Below are positions 6,777-13,496 of a DNA stretch of 17,430 bases, in pieces. Numbering within the stretch: position 1 is the first letter of the stretch; every line of letters begins with the position of its first letter. The stretch is from an uncultured Oscillospiraceae bacterium (GTDB taxonomy: Bacteria; Bacillota; Clostridia; Oscillospirales; Oscillospiraceae), in the NCBI GenBank assembly GCA_934573945.1, contig CAKTMQ010000026.1:1-17430 (forward strand), read 5' to 3'. The notes below the pieces were generated by a model, which was given only the letters and a program-made list of their open reading frames with translations, ran no database searches and was not told the origin of the DNA. The translations under genes were made by a program, and so were the position numbers.

Positions 6777-8270
6777 ATGGCCGCTTATATTCTGGCGCTG
6801 GATCAGGGTACCACCAGCTCCCGCGCCATCGTATTCGACCGGCAGGGCGAGATCGTCAGCAGGGCACAGCACCCCTTCACCCAGCACTATCCCCAGGCCG
6901 GCTGGGTGGAGCACGACCCCATGGAGATCTGGCAGACCCAGTCCCGCGCCGCTGCCGAAGCCATTGCCCGGCTGCCCGCCGGCTCCATCGCCGGCATCGG
7001 CGTTACCAACCAGCGGGAGACCACCATCATCTGGGACAAAAACACCGGTATCCCGGTATACAACGCCATCGTCTGGCAGTGCCGCCGCACGGCGGAGCTG
7101 TGCGAGGAGATGAAGCGCCGCGGTCTCAGTGAGCGGATCCAGTCCACCACCGGCCTGCTGATCGACGCCTATTTCTCCGCCACCAAGATCCGCTGGATCC
7201 TGGATCACGTCCCCGGCGCCCGTCAGAAGGCGGAACAGGGGCAGCTGCTGTTCGGCACCGTGGAATCCTGGCTCATCTGGCAGCTGACCGGTGCCCATGT
7301 CACGGATTACTCCAACGCCAGCCGTACCATGCTCTTCGACATCCACAAGCTCAGCTGGGACGCGGAGCTGTGCGGGATGCTGGGCATCCCCATGTGTATG
7401 CTGCCCCGCTGCGTGGGCAATTCCCAGGTCTACGGCACGGTCAAGCCCGGCCTCCCCGGTTTGGAAAAGCTCTCCGGCGTTCCGGTCTGCGGCGCGGCGG
7501 GCGACCAGCAGGCGGCGCTGTTTGGCCAGACCTGCTTCCACGCAGGCGACGCCAAGAACACCTACGGCACCGGCTGCTTCACCCTGATGAACGTGGGCGG
7601 CAAGCCGGTCCGCAGCCGTGCGGGGCTGATCTCCTCCGTGGCCTGGAGCGTCAACGACACCGTCACCTATGCGCTGGAAGGCAGCGTGTTCAACGGCGGC
7701 AGCACCATCCAGTGGCTGCGGGACGAGCTGCACCTCATCGACTCCGCCCCGGCCTGCGACCAGCTGGCCGCCACTGTAGACGGCAGCGGCGGCGTGATCG
7801 TGGTGCCCGCCTTCACCGGTCTGGGGGCGCCCTACTGGGATATGTACGCCCGGGGTGCCATCCTGGGCATCACCCGTGGCACCAGCCGGGCGCATATCGC
7901 CCGTGCGGTGCTGGAGTCCATCGCCTTTCAGGTGACGGATCTGATGCTGGCCATGCGGCAGGACGCGGGCTGCGACATTACCTGCCTGCGGGCGGACGGC
8001 GGCGCCAGCGTCAGCGACATCCTGCTGCAGATGCAGGCAGATCTCCTGCGCATCCCGGTGGATCGTCCCGCCATGGTGGAGACCACTGCCTTCGGCGCAG
8101 CGGCGCTGGCAGGTCTCAACTGCGGAATGTGGCGGGATCTGGAGGAGCTGTCCTCCCTGCGCCGCAGCGACCGGGTGTTCACCCCGTTGCGGGTGCAGGC
8201 GGAGTGTGACGACGCCTACCGGATGTGGAAGCGTGCCGTTCAGCGCAGTGCCGACTGGATCGAGCACTGA
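6777..8270 (+). CDS. glpK: Glycerol kinase
   Basis: A 497-residue FGGY-family kinase that converts glycerol and ATP to glycerol 3-phosphate in the cytoplasm; the length is normal. Family motifs are DQGTTSSR (residues 9-16), NQRETTIIWD, AGDQQAALFGQ, NTYGTGCF and DGGASVSDILLQMQADLL. The ATG at 6777 follows AAAAGGGGG; the longer upstream reading in this frame is a shadow of the opposite-strand hydrolase. The segment just before GVPVCGAAGDQQ lacks the YHFYG-type loop that carries the HPr-phosphorylated histidine in many Firmicutes enzymes, so PTS activation is doubtful. No glpF, glpD or glpO lies beside it. A promoter must lie in the 78-base divergent gap, but no convincing pair of boxes was found. 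Confidence 0.96.
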   Translation: MAAYILALDQGTTSSRAIVFDRQGEIVSRAQHPFTQHYPQAGWVEHDPMEIWQTQSRAAAEAIARLPAGSIAGIGVTNQRETTIIWDKNTGIPVYNAIVWQCRRTAELCEEMKRRGLSERIQSTTGLLIDAYFSATKIRWILDHVPGARQKAEQGQLLFGTVESWLIWQLTGAHVTDYSNASRTMLFDIHKLSWDAELCGMLGIPMCMLPRCVGNSQVYGTVKPGLPGLEKLSGVPVCGAAGDQQAALFGQTCFHAGDAKNTYGTGCFTLMNVGGKPVRSRAGLISSVAWSVNDTVTYALEGSVFNGGSTIQWLRDELHLIDSAPACDQLAATVDGSGGVIVVPAFTGLGAPYWDMYARGAILGITRGTSRAHIARAVLESIAFQVTDLMLAMRQDAGCDITCLRADGGASVSDILLQMQADLLRIPVDRPAMVETTAFGAAALAGLNCGMWRDLEELSSLRRSDRVFTPLRVQAECDDAYRMWKRAVQRSADWIEH

Positions 8271-8318
8271 ATTTCTGTCCCGTTTGATTAACAATTGATG
8301 AATTTCGCCCCAAAACTC

Positions 8319-8347
8319 TTGCAAAACCGCAACCCAATGGCTATAAT
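8319..8347 (+). promoter_or_regulatory. Promoter of the zinc-ribbon protein gene
   Basis: -35 TTGCAA (8319-8324) and a perfect -10 TATAAT (8342-8347) are separated by 17 bases. This leaves a leader of about 40 bases ending in GAAAGGAG before the ATG at 8392. Confidence 0.85.
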
Positions 8348-8391
8348 CAGCGTTGATAGGATCTATATTGATTTTGAAAGGAGCCATACGT

Positions 8392-8892
8392 ATGTCATTC
8401 TTTGAAAACATTAGCGAAAAAGCCAAGCTGTATGCCAATATCGCCGCGGAGAAGGCGAAGGACGTGGCCGAGGCGGCCGCCGACAAGGCCAGAGATGTGA
8501 AGGAGACCGCCCAGCTGACCATGGCCATCAAGACCGAGCAGCGGGAGATGGATAAGAACTACCGCGCCATCGGCCAGTGGTTCGTCTCCGAGTACTCCGG
8601 TGAGATCCCTGATGCCGTGAAGGACGTGGTGGCCGCTATTGAGACCAGCCGTGCCAAGATCGCCGAGATGGAGGCCACGCTGGAGGCCAAGTCCGCCGTC
8701 GCTGAAGAAGAGGCGCCCGCAGAAGCTCCCCAGCTGAAGGTGTGTCCCGTGTGCGGCACCGCCACCAACTCCAAGTTCTGCCCCGAGTGCGGCGCGGAAG
8801 TGGACGCCAAGGCCGAGGAGATCGCCGAGGAAGCGCCCGCCGCTGCGGAGGAAGCCCCTGTGGAAGCACAGCCCGAGGAGCCCCAGGCCTGA
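8392..8892 (+). CDS. Coiled-coil protein with C-terminal zinc ribbon, function unknown
   Basis: A 166-residue protein starting at ATG 8392 (GAAAGGAG upstream). Residues 1-100 are helical and charged, with a phased Ala/Lys pattern (AEKAKDVAEAAADKARDVKE) and a second helix (VAAIETSRAKIAEMEATLEA), so a coiled coil is likely. A CPVCG...FCPECG zinc ribbon with four cysteines lies at about 118-135. The tail is acidic, proline- and alanine-rich (EEAPAAAEEAPVEAQPEEP). No signal peptide or membrane span is seen. Proteins of this layout are common in Firmicutes and are usually annotated only as zinc-ribbon proteins; I know no function. Its strong promoter and its own terminator mark it as a well-expressed single-gene unit. 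Confidence 0.85.
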   Translation: MSFFENISEKAKLYANIAAEKAKDVAEAAADKARDVKETAQLTMAIKTEQREMDKNYRAIGQWFVSEYSGEIPDAVKDVVAAIETSRAKIAEMEATLEAKSAVAEEEAPAEAPQLKVCPVCGTATNSKFCPECGAEVDAKAEEIAEEAPAAAEEAPVEAQPEEPQA

Positions 8893-8920
8893 GCTAACCC
8901 CGAAAAATCAGCCAAATTCC

Positions 8921-8953
8921 AAAAGCCCCGTGAAGCTCTCACGGGGCTTTTTC
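8921..8953 (+). terminator. Intrinsic terminator after the zinc-ribbon gene
   Basis: A 13-bp stem (8921-8933 against 8939-8951, AAAAGCCCCGTGA and its complement) with a 5-base loop, followed by further T residues. It lies 29 bases after the stop codon. Confidence 0.92.
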
Positions 8954-8976
8954 CTGTCCCCCTTTCCGCAAAGCAC

Positions 8977-9005
8977 TTGCACCGCCGCAGATTGCCGTTT
9001 ATACT
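8977..9005 (+). promoter_or_regulatory. Promoter of the PPOX-family gene
   Basis: -35 TTGCAC (8977-8982) and -10 TATACT (9000-9005) are separated by 17 bases, followed by a leader with GGGAGG before the ATG at 9042. Confidence 0.75.
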
Positions 9006-9041
9006 ACATATATCCGATAACTGTAACGGGAGGACAACGGT

Positions 9042-9518
9042 ATGTTCAGAACCATCCGGAAGAAGAAAAACGAAATTTCCATCGATTCCGCGCAAGCCCT
9101 TTTGCACAGCAGCCGGCGCGGCGTACTTGCCGTAAACGGAGATGATGGCTACCCCTATGCCATTCCCATCAATTATCTCTATGACGACCACGCTCAGCAG
9201 ATCTATTTTCATGGTGCCCGTGCCGGGCATAAGGTCGATGCTCTGCGCGCCTGCGACAAGGTGTGCTTCACGGTATACGGAAACGAGGCCGTCCGGGATG
9301 ATGTCTGGGCGCCGTATCTGCAGAGCACCGTTGTGTTCGGCAGATGCCATCTGGTGGAGGACGATGTACAGGCCGCTGCACTGCTGAAGCGTCTTGCGAT
9401 GAAATACTACCCCAGCGAGCAGCTGGCCGACGAGGAGATCCGGATCTCCGGAAAAGCCGCCCAGCTCTTTGTTATTGAGATCGAGCATCTCAGCGGCAAG
9501 GAAGTGCAGGAGCGGTAA
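9042..9518 (+). CDS. Pyridoxamine 5'-phosphate oxidase-family flavoprotein (Nim-like)
   Basis: A 158-residue single-domain protein of the FMN-binding split-barrel fold. Its pattern matches the group that includes 5-nitroimidazole reductases: an early GVLAVNGDDGYPYAIPINYLYD strand pair, then IYFHGARAGHKVDALRACDKVCFTVYG, where the FHGA/GHK residues line the FMN phosphate site, then STVVFGRCHLVED. The C-terminal strand LFVIEIEHLSGKE closes the barrel. Members use FMN to reduce small molecules or bind related cofactors. Drug resistance cannot be inferred from sequence alone, since most homologs are housekeeping flavoproteins. The ATG at 9042 has GGGAGG upstream and its own promoter. It is monocistronic and convergent with the XRE gene. 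Confidence 0.85.
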   Translation: MFRTIRKKKNEISIDSAQALLHSSRRGVLAVNGDDGYPYAIPINYLYDDHAQQIYFHGARAGHKVDALRACDKVCFTVYGNEAVRDDVWAPYLQSTVVFGRCHLVEDDVQAAALLKRLAMKYYPSEQLADEEIRISGKAAQLFVIEIEHLSGKEVQER

Positions 9519-9606
9519 CGCCCCTTTTGCGCAGAAGCGCATACCGCTGAATTCAGATTGCAAGCCGCCGGTTTTATCCATCAAAATCCCACAAAGGGAT
9601 CATTCT

Positions 9607-9657
9607 ATGAAGACGACAGAAAGGCAAACTGATCCCTGCCTGCGCATCCACCCATAA
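9607..9657 (+). CDS. Possible 16-residue peptide ORF
   Basis: A short frame (MKTTERQTDPCLRIHP) with AAAGGG about nine bases upstream lies between the PPOX gene and the terminator at 9658. No promoter of its own is convincing. It may be chance; it is listed because it has a plausible ribosome site and stops exactly at the terminator. Confidence 0.15.
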   Translation: MKTTERQTDPCLRIHP

Positions 9658-9699
9658 AACACCCCCTCATGAGGTCAAACCTCATGAGGGGGCGTTTTT
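9658..9699. terminator. Bidirectional terminator between PPOX and XRE genes
   Basis: Perfect 13-base arms CCCCCTCATGAGG (9662-9674) and its complement (9680-9692) enclose a TCAAA loop, with A-rich sequence to the left and GTTTTT to the right, so it can work in both directions between convergent genes. Confidence 0.92.
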
Positions 9700-9745
9700 G
9701 CGGAAGGCGGCGCTGTCGTCCCCCGGCCTTCCGCTCTCCGGCAGT

Positions 9746-10732
9746 TCATTCGGCGGCCGTCCGGCTCTCATACACAGCTGTAATCTCTCTGGCCTTTACA
9801 TCGTAGCGCAGCCCGCCGCTGCGCTGCCGGCCGTCCGTGCCCTCATAGGCATAGTTCATGGCCAGCTCATAGCCATCGCCTGTCCAGTGGGCGTCGGACA
9901 GTGTCACCCACGGCAGGCACGTATGCGCACCCACTCCCGGCAGTGCCGGCAGCAGCGGCGTCGTCGGATTGGCAGGATCGCCGTACCCCGCCAGCAGCAC
10001 CAGTATCTCACTGTCAACGGTATACGCCCGCACCGGACTGCCCGCACCATAAGCCGCAAAGTCCCACAGACCGATATAGCCCGGCACCGTCGCGCTGGTC
10101 GTTGTACCGCACAGCAGCAGATAGCGGCCATCCGCCGACCACTGCAGCGACTCCACCGCCGTCACGCTCTCCTCCAGCTGCCGCCGTGTCACCAGCTCCG
10201 GTACACCGCGCCCGCAGTACTGGCAGCGGCTCCCCTCCCAGGCAAAGGGGTGATCTGCCTGCACCACAAAGGCGCCGCCAAACAGACCGCTGCGGTACAC
10301 CGTCATGGTCATTGTACCGTCCGGCGATGCGGCGCGCTGCCGGATCCGCAATCTGCCGCCCTGCTGCAGCAGCGTCAGCACCGCCATTACCAGCACCAGC
10401 ACCACGGCCAGCACCGTGTACCGGGTCATCCTGCGCTGCCGCTGCCGTTGCACCTCGCCGGAGATAGCCAGCACCGAGCGAAGCGCCGCCGGTTCCTCCG
10501 GCGGCTGCGCCGCCTCCCGGAGGCGGCAGGTCAGCAGCTCCTCCACACCGATACCCAGCGCCGCCGCCAGCGGCTCCAGCAGCGTCACGTCCGGGTAACT
10601 CAATCCCCGTTCCCATTTGCTCACCGCCCGGTCTGTCACATGGAGCCGCTCCGCCAGCTCCTGCTGGGTCAGCCTCCGTTCTCTGCGCAGCCCCGCAATA
10701 AAGCTGCCGAACACTTCCTTGTCCAATGTCAT
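9746..10732 (-). CDS. Membrane-anchored XRE-family transcriptional regulator
   Basis: A 328-residue protein. An XRE/Cro-type helix-turn-helix occupies residues about 8-66 (LRRERRLTQQELAERLHVTD, RAVSKWERGLSYPD). A basic linker (QRQRQRRMTR) precedes one membrane span at about 104-122 (YTVLAVVLVLVMAVLTLLQ). The remaining 200 residues would lie outside the cell and are strand-rich, with a CQYCGRG pair of cysteines, SLQWSADGRYLLLCG and LSDAHWTGDGYELAMNY; the last two resemble beta-propeller blade edges. The layout suggests a one-component sensor that binds DNA while tethered to the membrane. Ligand and targets are unknown. The start is supported by GAGGTG upstream and a promoter at 10753-10780. 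Opposite-strand frames here are shadows. Confidence 0.85.
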   Translation of the reverse strand: MTLDKEVFGSFIAGLRRERRLTQQELAERLHVTDRAVSKWERGLSYPDVTLLEPLAAALGIGVEELLTCRLREAAQPPEEPAALRSVLAISGEVQRQRQRRMTRYTVLAVVLVLVMAVLTLLQQGGRLRIRQRAASPDGTMTMTVYRSGLFGGAFVVQADHPFAWEGSRCQYCGRGVPELVTRRQLEESVTAVESLQWSADGRYLLLCGTTTSATVPGYIGLWDFAAYGAGSPVRAYTVDSEILVLLAGYGDPANPTTPLLPALPGVGAHTCLPWVTLSDAHWTGDGYELAMNYAYEGTDGRQRSGGLRYDVKAREITAVYESRTAAE

Positions 10733-10752
10733 CGTGCATCACCTCGTCCCCC

Positions 10753-10780
10753 ATTGTAGCCCTCTGCCGCCAAAAAGCAA
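10753..10780 (-). promoter_or_regulatory. Promoter of the XRE regulator gene
   Basis: On the minus strand, -35 TTGCTT (10775-10780) and -10 TACAAT (10753-10758) are separated by 16 bases, giving a short leader to the ATG at 10732. Confidence 0.65.
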
Positions 10781-10943
10781 CAAACCGGTGGTTGAGTTGC
10801 CTCTTTTTCGCTGTTTTCCGGCCAAACCACCCGTGCCATCTGCCAGCCGCACCGTCGATTAACAAAGGCAAACACGCCTGAAGGCCGACTGACATAAGAA
10901 AACATACGGTTTTGCCTGTGCTTGTCCGGCTAAAATCATCCGA

Positions 10944-10979
10944 AAAAATTCCCCCATACGTCAGTATGGGGGAATTTTT
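10944..10979. terminator. 16-bp terminator-like hairpin inside the repeat element
   Basis: Perfect arms AAAAATTCCCCCATAC and its complement around GTCA, with outer A5/T5, have the form of a bidirectional terminator. It would separate the LysR gene on the right from the XRE promoter region on the left. Confidence 0.65.
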
Positions 10980-11147
10980 GCAGCCGATTTTATCTCGAAC
11001 ACCCTTTGCCAAAACTGCTTCGCACCAGAAAAGAGCGCATTTTGTGCAGAGACAAGGCGCGATGCCGCAGGCATACTGGATGTCTGACAAGGCAGCGCAA
11101 CGCGGTCATCTGTGCAAAATGCGCCTTTTATGGCGTGTGTTTTCTTG

Positions 11148-11164
11148 TGTCAGGCGGCCTGACA
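11148..11164. promoter_or_regulatory. 17-base palindrome upstream of the LysR promoter
   Basis: TGTCAGGC-G-GCCTGACA is perfectly symmetric and ends 11 bases before the -35 box of the LysR gene. The position suits an autoregulatory LysR site, but it also lies inside the inverted end of the repeat element, which may explain it. Confidence 0.35.
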
Positions 11165-11175
11165 GCGTGTTTTTC

Positions 11176-11204
11176 TTGCATTAGCGGCACTTTTCCTGTA
11201 TGCT
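11176..11204 (+). promoter_or_regulatory. Promoter of the LysR regulator gene
   Basis: -35 TTGCAT (11176-11181) and -10 TATGCT (11199-11204) are separated by 17 bases. The -35 lies in the degenerate outer end of the repeat element. Confidence 0.6.
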
Positions 11205-11242
11205 GAAAGAAAAACGCCGAAAGAAAAAGCGAGGTGCCGGCC

Positions 11243-12160
11243 ATGACACTGCTGCAAATGAGCTACATCGCAGAGGTAGACCGCTGCGGTTCCATCAACC
11301 GGGCAGCGCAGAACCTGTTTGTCTCCCAGTCCGCCCTGTCCACCGCCATTGCGGAGGTAGAGCGTGAGCTGGGCATCACCGTTTTTCACCGCAGCAACCG
11401 GGGTGTCTCTCTGACAGAGGATGGCCGGGAACTGCTCAACCAGATCATTCCCATCGTGGAGCGCAGCCGCAAGATCACCCGCTACTACAGTGAGCGCCGG
11501 GCGGAAAACCGGGTCACCCTGTCCATTGCCGCCCAGCGTTACCCCTTCTGCGCCAAGGCTTTCGTGGAGTTCCTCCATCTGCGGGAGGAGCCGCGGATCG
11601 AGGTCAGCTTCAAGGAGATGGAGATGGCAGCGGTGATCGAGCAGGTGGCGCAGCAGCAGAGCGATCTGGGGGTGATCTTTGTCTCCGACATGACGGAGCA
11701 CTTCATCCGCCGCATCCTGGAGGGACGTCATCTGGAGTTCCACCAGCTGGCGCGGCTGCGTCCCCATGTGTTTATGCGGCGGGAGCACCCCCTGTCCGGC
11801 GAGACCGCCGTCACGCCGGAGCAGCTGCAGCAGTACCCCTACGCCGCCTTTACCCGGAGCGACACCAATCTCAACTATGCCGAGGAGGTCGTGGTGGGCA
11901 CCGCCGCCGACTTCAACCAGGTGGTCTATGTATCCGACCGCGCCACCATTTACAGCGTCATCGCCCACACCAACTGCGTCTCCACCGGCACCGGCGTGCT
12001 GCCGGTGGGCTACGGCGATGAGCGGATCGTGGCCATTCCCCTCACCGGACAGCACGATATGCGCCTTGGCTACATCAAACTGCGCGCCGTATCCCTCAGC
12101 GAATCCGGGCGGCAGTTCGTGGAGATCCTCCGGCAGATCATGGCGGAACTGGAGGACTGA
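11243..12160 (+). CDS. LysR-family transcriptional regulator
   Basis: A 305-residue protein. Residues 1-60 are a LysR winged helix-turn-helix (IAEVDRCGSINRAAQNLFVS, QSALSTAIAEVERELGITVF, HRSNRGVSLTEDG), and residues about 90-300 form the two-lobed co-inducer-binding domain. The ATG at 11243 is preferred because it gives the usual LysR opening MTLLQMSYIAEV and has GAGGTG upstream; a GTG at 11234 is the alternative. It has its own promoter and terminator. It is convergent with methionine gamma-lyase, so it is not in the usual divergent arrangement with its target; a sulfur or amino-acid signal is possible but not shown. Its other neighbours are a repeat element and the XRE regulator. Confidence 0.93.
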   Translation: MTLLQMSYIAEVDRCGSINRAAQNLFVSQSALSTAIAEVERELGITVFHRSNRGVSLTEDGRELLNQIIPIVERSRKITRYYSERRAENRVTLSIAAQRYPFCAKAFVEFLHLREEPRIEVSFKEMEMAAVIEQVAQQQSDLGVIFVSDMTEHFIRRILEGRHLEFHQLARLRPHVFMRREHPLSGETAVTPEQLQQYPYAAFTRSDTNLNYAEEVVVGTAADFNQVVYVSDRATIYSVIAHTNCVSTGTGVLPVGYGDERIVAIPLTGQHDMRLGYIKLRAVSLSESGRQFVEILRQIMAELED

Positions 12161-12200
12161 TCTCCCGTCGTATTCGCTGCACATACGATCCTGTACGCAC

Positions 12201-12229
12201 AAAAAGAGACCCGTAACGGGTCTCTTTTT
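12201..12229. terminator. Terminator between LysR and methionine gamma-lyase genes
   Basis: A 13-bp stem AAAAAGAGACCCG with a TAA loop and its complement ending in TTTTT; it works in both directions. To its right an imperfect direct repeat of about 23 bases follows (CTTTTTGGGTACATAAA then CTTTTGGGTGCATAAA, 12224-12259). Confidence 0.9.
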
Positions 12230-12280
12230 GGGTACATAAAGGGTCGCTTTTGGGTGCATAAACGATAGGTTTTTCCCCTA

Positions 12281-13474
12281 TTACAGCTGTCCCAGAGCCT
12301 GCTCCAGATCGGCGATGATGTCCTGCGCGTTCTCCAGGCCGGCAGACAGACGGATCAGCCCGGCGGGGATACCGGAGGCTGCCAGCTCCTCCTCGGTATA
12401 GGTGGAATGGGTCATGGAGGCGGGATGCTCGATCAATGTCTCCGCGTCGCCCAGAGAGACGGCCACGGTGATGAGCTGCAGTGCATTGACCAGCTTGGTG
12501 CCGGCGGCACGGCCACCCTTCACTTCAAAGCTGAGCATACCGCCGAAGTCCTTCATCTGTCGGGCGGCGATGTCGTGTCCCACATGATCCTGCAAGCCGG
12601 GATAGTACACTCTCTCCACCGCCGGATGCTGATCCAGGAAAGCCGCGATGGCGCGGGCGTTTTCGCAGTGGCGCTGCATCCGGATCTCCAGTGTCTTGAG
12701 ACCACGGAGAATGAGATACGCGGCAAAGGGATCCATCACCGCACCAGTCATGTCCTTCAGGCCGAACATCCGCACCTCACCGATGAAGTCGGCCTTGCCC
12801 ACCACGAAGCCCGCAATCACGTCGCCGTGGCCGTTGAGGTACTTGGTGGCGGAGTGCACCACCACATCGGCGCCCAGTGCCAGCGGGTTCTGCAGCGCGG
12901 GAGAAGCGAAGGTATTGTCGCACACCACCTTGATGGCGGGGTTATAGGCGTGGGCGATGTCCGCCACGGCTGCGATGTCGGTGATTTTCAGGTTGGGATT
13001 GGCAGGGGTCTCCAGATAAACAGCGCAGGTATTCTCCCGCAGCGCGGCCTTCACCGCCGCCAGATCGGAGGTATCTACAAAACTGACCTCTACGCCGTAG
13101 CGGGTCATGCCGTGGTTGAGCAGGGCGAAGGTGCAGCCGTACAGCGTGCCGTCGGCGATGATATGCTTACCGGCGCCGGCGATGGTCCACAGTGCCGAGG
13201 AGATGGCGCCCATGCCGGAGGCCGCCGCCACACAGGCTTCGCCGCCCTCCAGTGCCGCCACCTTGTTCTCCAGAACGCTGACGGTGGGGTTTCCCAAACG
13301 GGTATAGATGTAGCCGCCCTCCTGCCCTGCGAAGCGGCGGCCGCCCTGCTCGCAGCTGTCGAATACGAAGGTGGAGGTCTGATAAATAGGTGTTGTCAGT
13401 GCGCCGTACTGGGCGTCCTTCACATTACCTGCGTGGATGGCCTTGGTACCGAGACCTGCGTTGGGATTCATCAT
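12281..13474 (-). CDS. megL: Methionine gamma-lyase (PLP enzyme)
   Basis: A 397-residue Cys/Met-metabolism PLP enzyme. Lys211 in HSATKYLNGHGD is the Schiff-base lysine; YTRLGNPT, SGMGAISS and the ETPANPN segment are cofactor or fold motifs. Tyr112 and Cys114 in GTLYGCTF are diagnostic: methionine gamma-lyases carry this Tyr-x-Cys, while cystathionine lyases and acylhomoserine sulfhydrylases normally have another residue at the Cys position. The reaction would be methionine to methanethiol, 2-oxobutyrate and ammonia in the cytoplasm. The ATG at 13474 (or the adjacent one at 13471) has AGGAGG upstream; the longer reading to 13603 runs through the repeat element and is rejected. It is monocistronic on this strand. 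The substrate call is good but not certain. Confidence 0.88.
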   Translation of the reverse strand: MMNPNAGLGTKAIHAGNVKDAQYGALTTPIYQTSTFVFDSCEQGGRRFAGQEGGYIYTRLGNPTVSVLENKVAALEGGEACVAAASGMGAISSALWTIAGAGKHIIADGTLYGCTFALLNHGMTRYGVEVSFVDTSDLAAVKAALRENTCAVYLETPANPNLKITDIAAVADIAHAYNPAIKVVCDNTFASPALQNPLALGADVVVHSATKYLNGHGDVIAGFVVGKADFIGEVRMFGLKDMTGAVMDPFAAYLILRGLKTLEIRMQRHCENARAIAAFLDQHPAVERVYYPGLQDHVGHDIAARQMKDFGGMLSFEVKGGRAAGTKLVNALQLITVAVSLGDAETLIEHPASMTHSTYTEEELAASGIPAGLIRLSAGLENAQDIIADLEQALGQL

Positions 13475-13490
13475 AGTTTGCTCCTCCTGC

Positions 13491-13496
13491 ATTATA
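13491..13496 (-). promoter_or_regulatory. Perfect -10-like TATAAT directly before megL
   Basis: TATAAT on the minus strand lies 16 bases before the megL ATG, at the outer edge of the repeat element. The best -35 at 17 bases is only TGTCTG, and a transcript from here would start almost in the ribosome site. It may therefore not be a working promoter. Confidence 0.3.

Larger units (their letters stand above)
10851..11189. repeat. Structured non-coding element with inverted ends (copy 1 of a MITE-like family)
   Basis: Most of the gene-free stretch 10733-11242 is this element. A 38-base inverted repeat (10871-10908 against 11134-11171, about 31 of 38 matching, core AAGAAAACA) brackets it. The outer left end (10851-10881) matches the right end of the element at 13494-13651 in 28 of 31 positions; the corresponding right end, about 11172-11189, is degenerate. 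Inside is a terminator-like 16-bp stem (10944-10979) with a second TAAAATC/GATTTTA step outside it, and a long stem (11035-11050 against 11109-11124, core GCGCATTTTG) enclosing smaller hairpins. No reading frame is credible. Mobility and copy number are inferred. Confidence 0.6.

Noticed and set aside
6741..8531. Long minus-strand open frame of 596 codons
   Set aside because: Antisense to glycerol kinase and the zinc-ribbon gene, which are unmistakable; the reverse translation shows no family motifs.
9042..9518. Nitroimidazole resistance gene (nim)
   Set aside because: Only the broad PPOX/Nim fold is visible; a resistance claim would need close similarity to characterised nim genes or a phenotype.
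12224..12259. Short direct repeat as a CRISPR or iteron array
   Set aside because: Only two imperfect units of about 23 bases with no spacers and no cas or replication gene nearby.
12281..13474. O-acetylhomoserine sulfhydrylase or cystathionine gamma-synthase
   Set aside because: The Tyr112-x-Cys114 pair in LYGCTF and overall resemblance to known methionine gamma-lyases favour the lyase, though the family overlap leaves some doubt.
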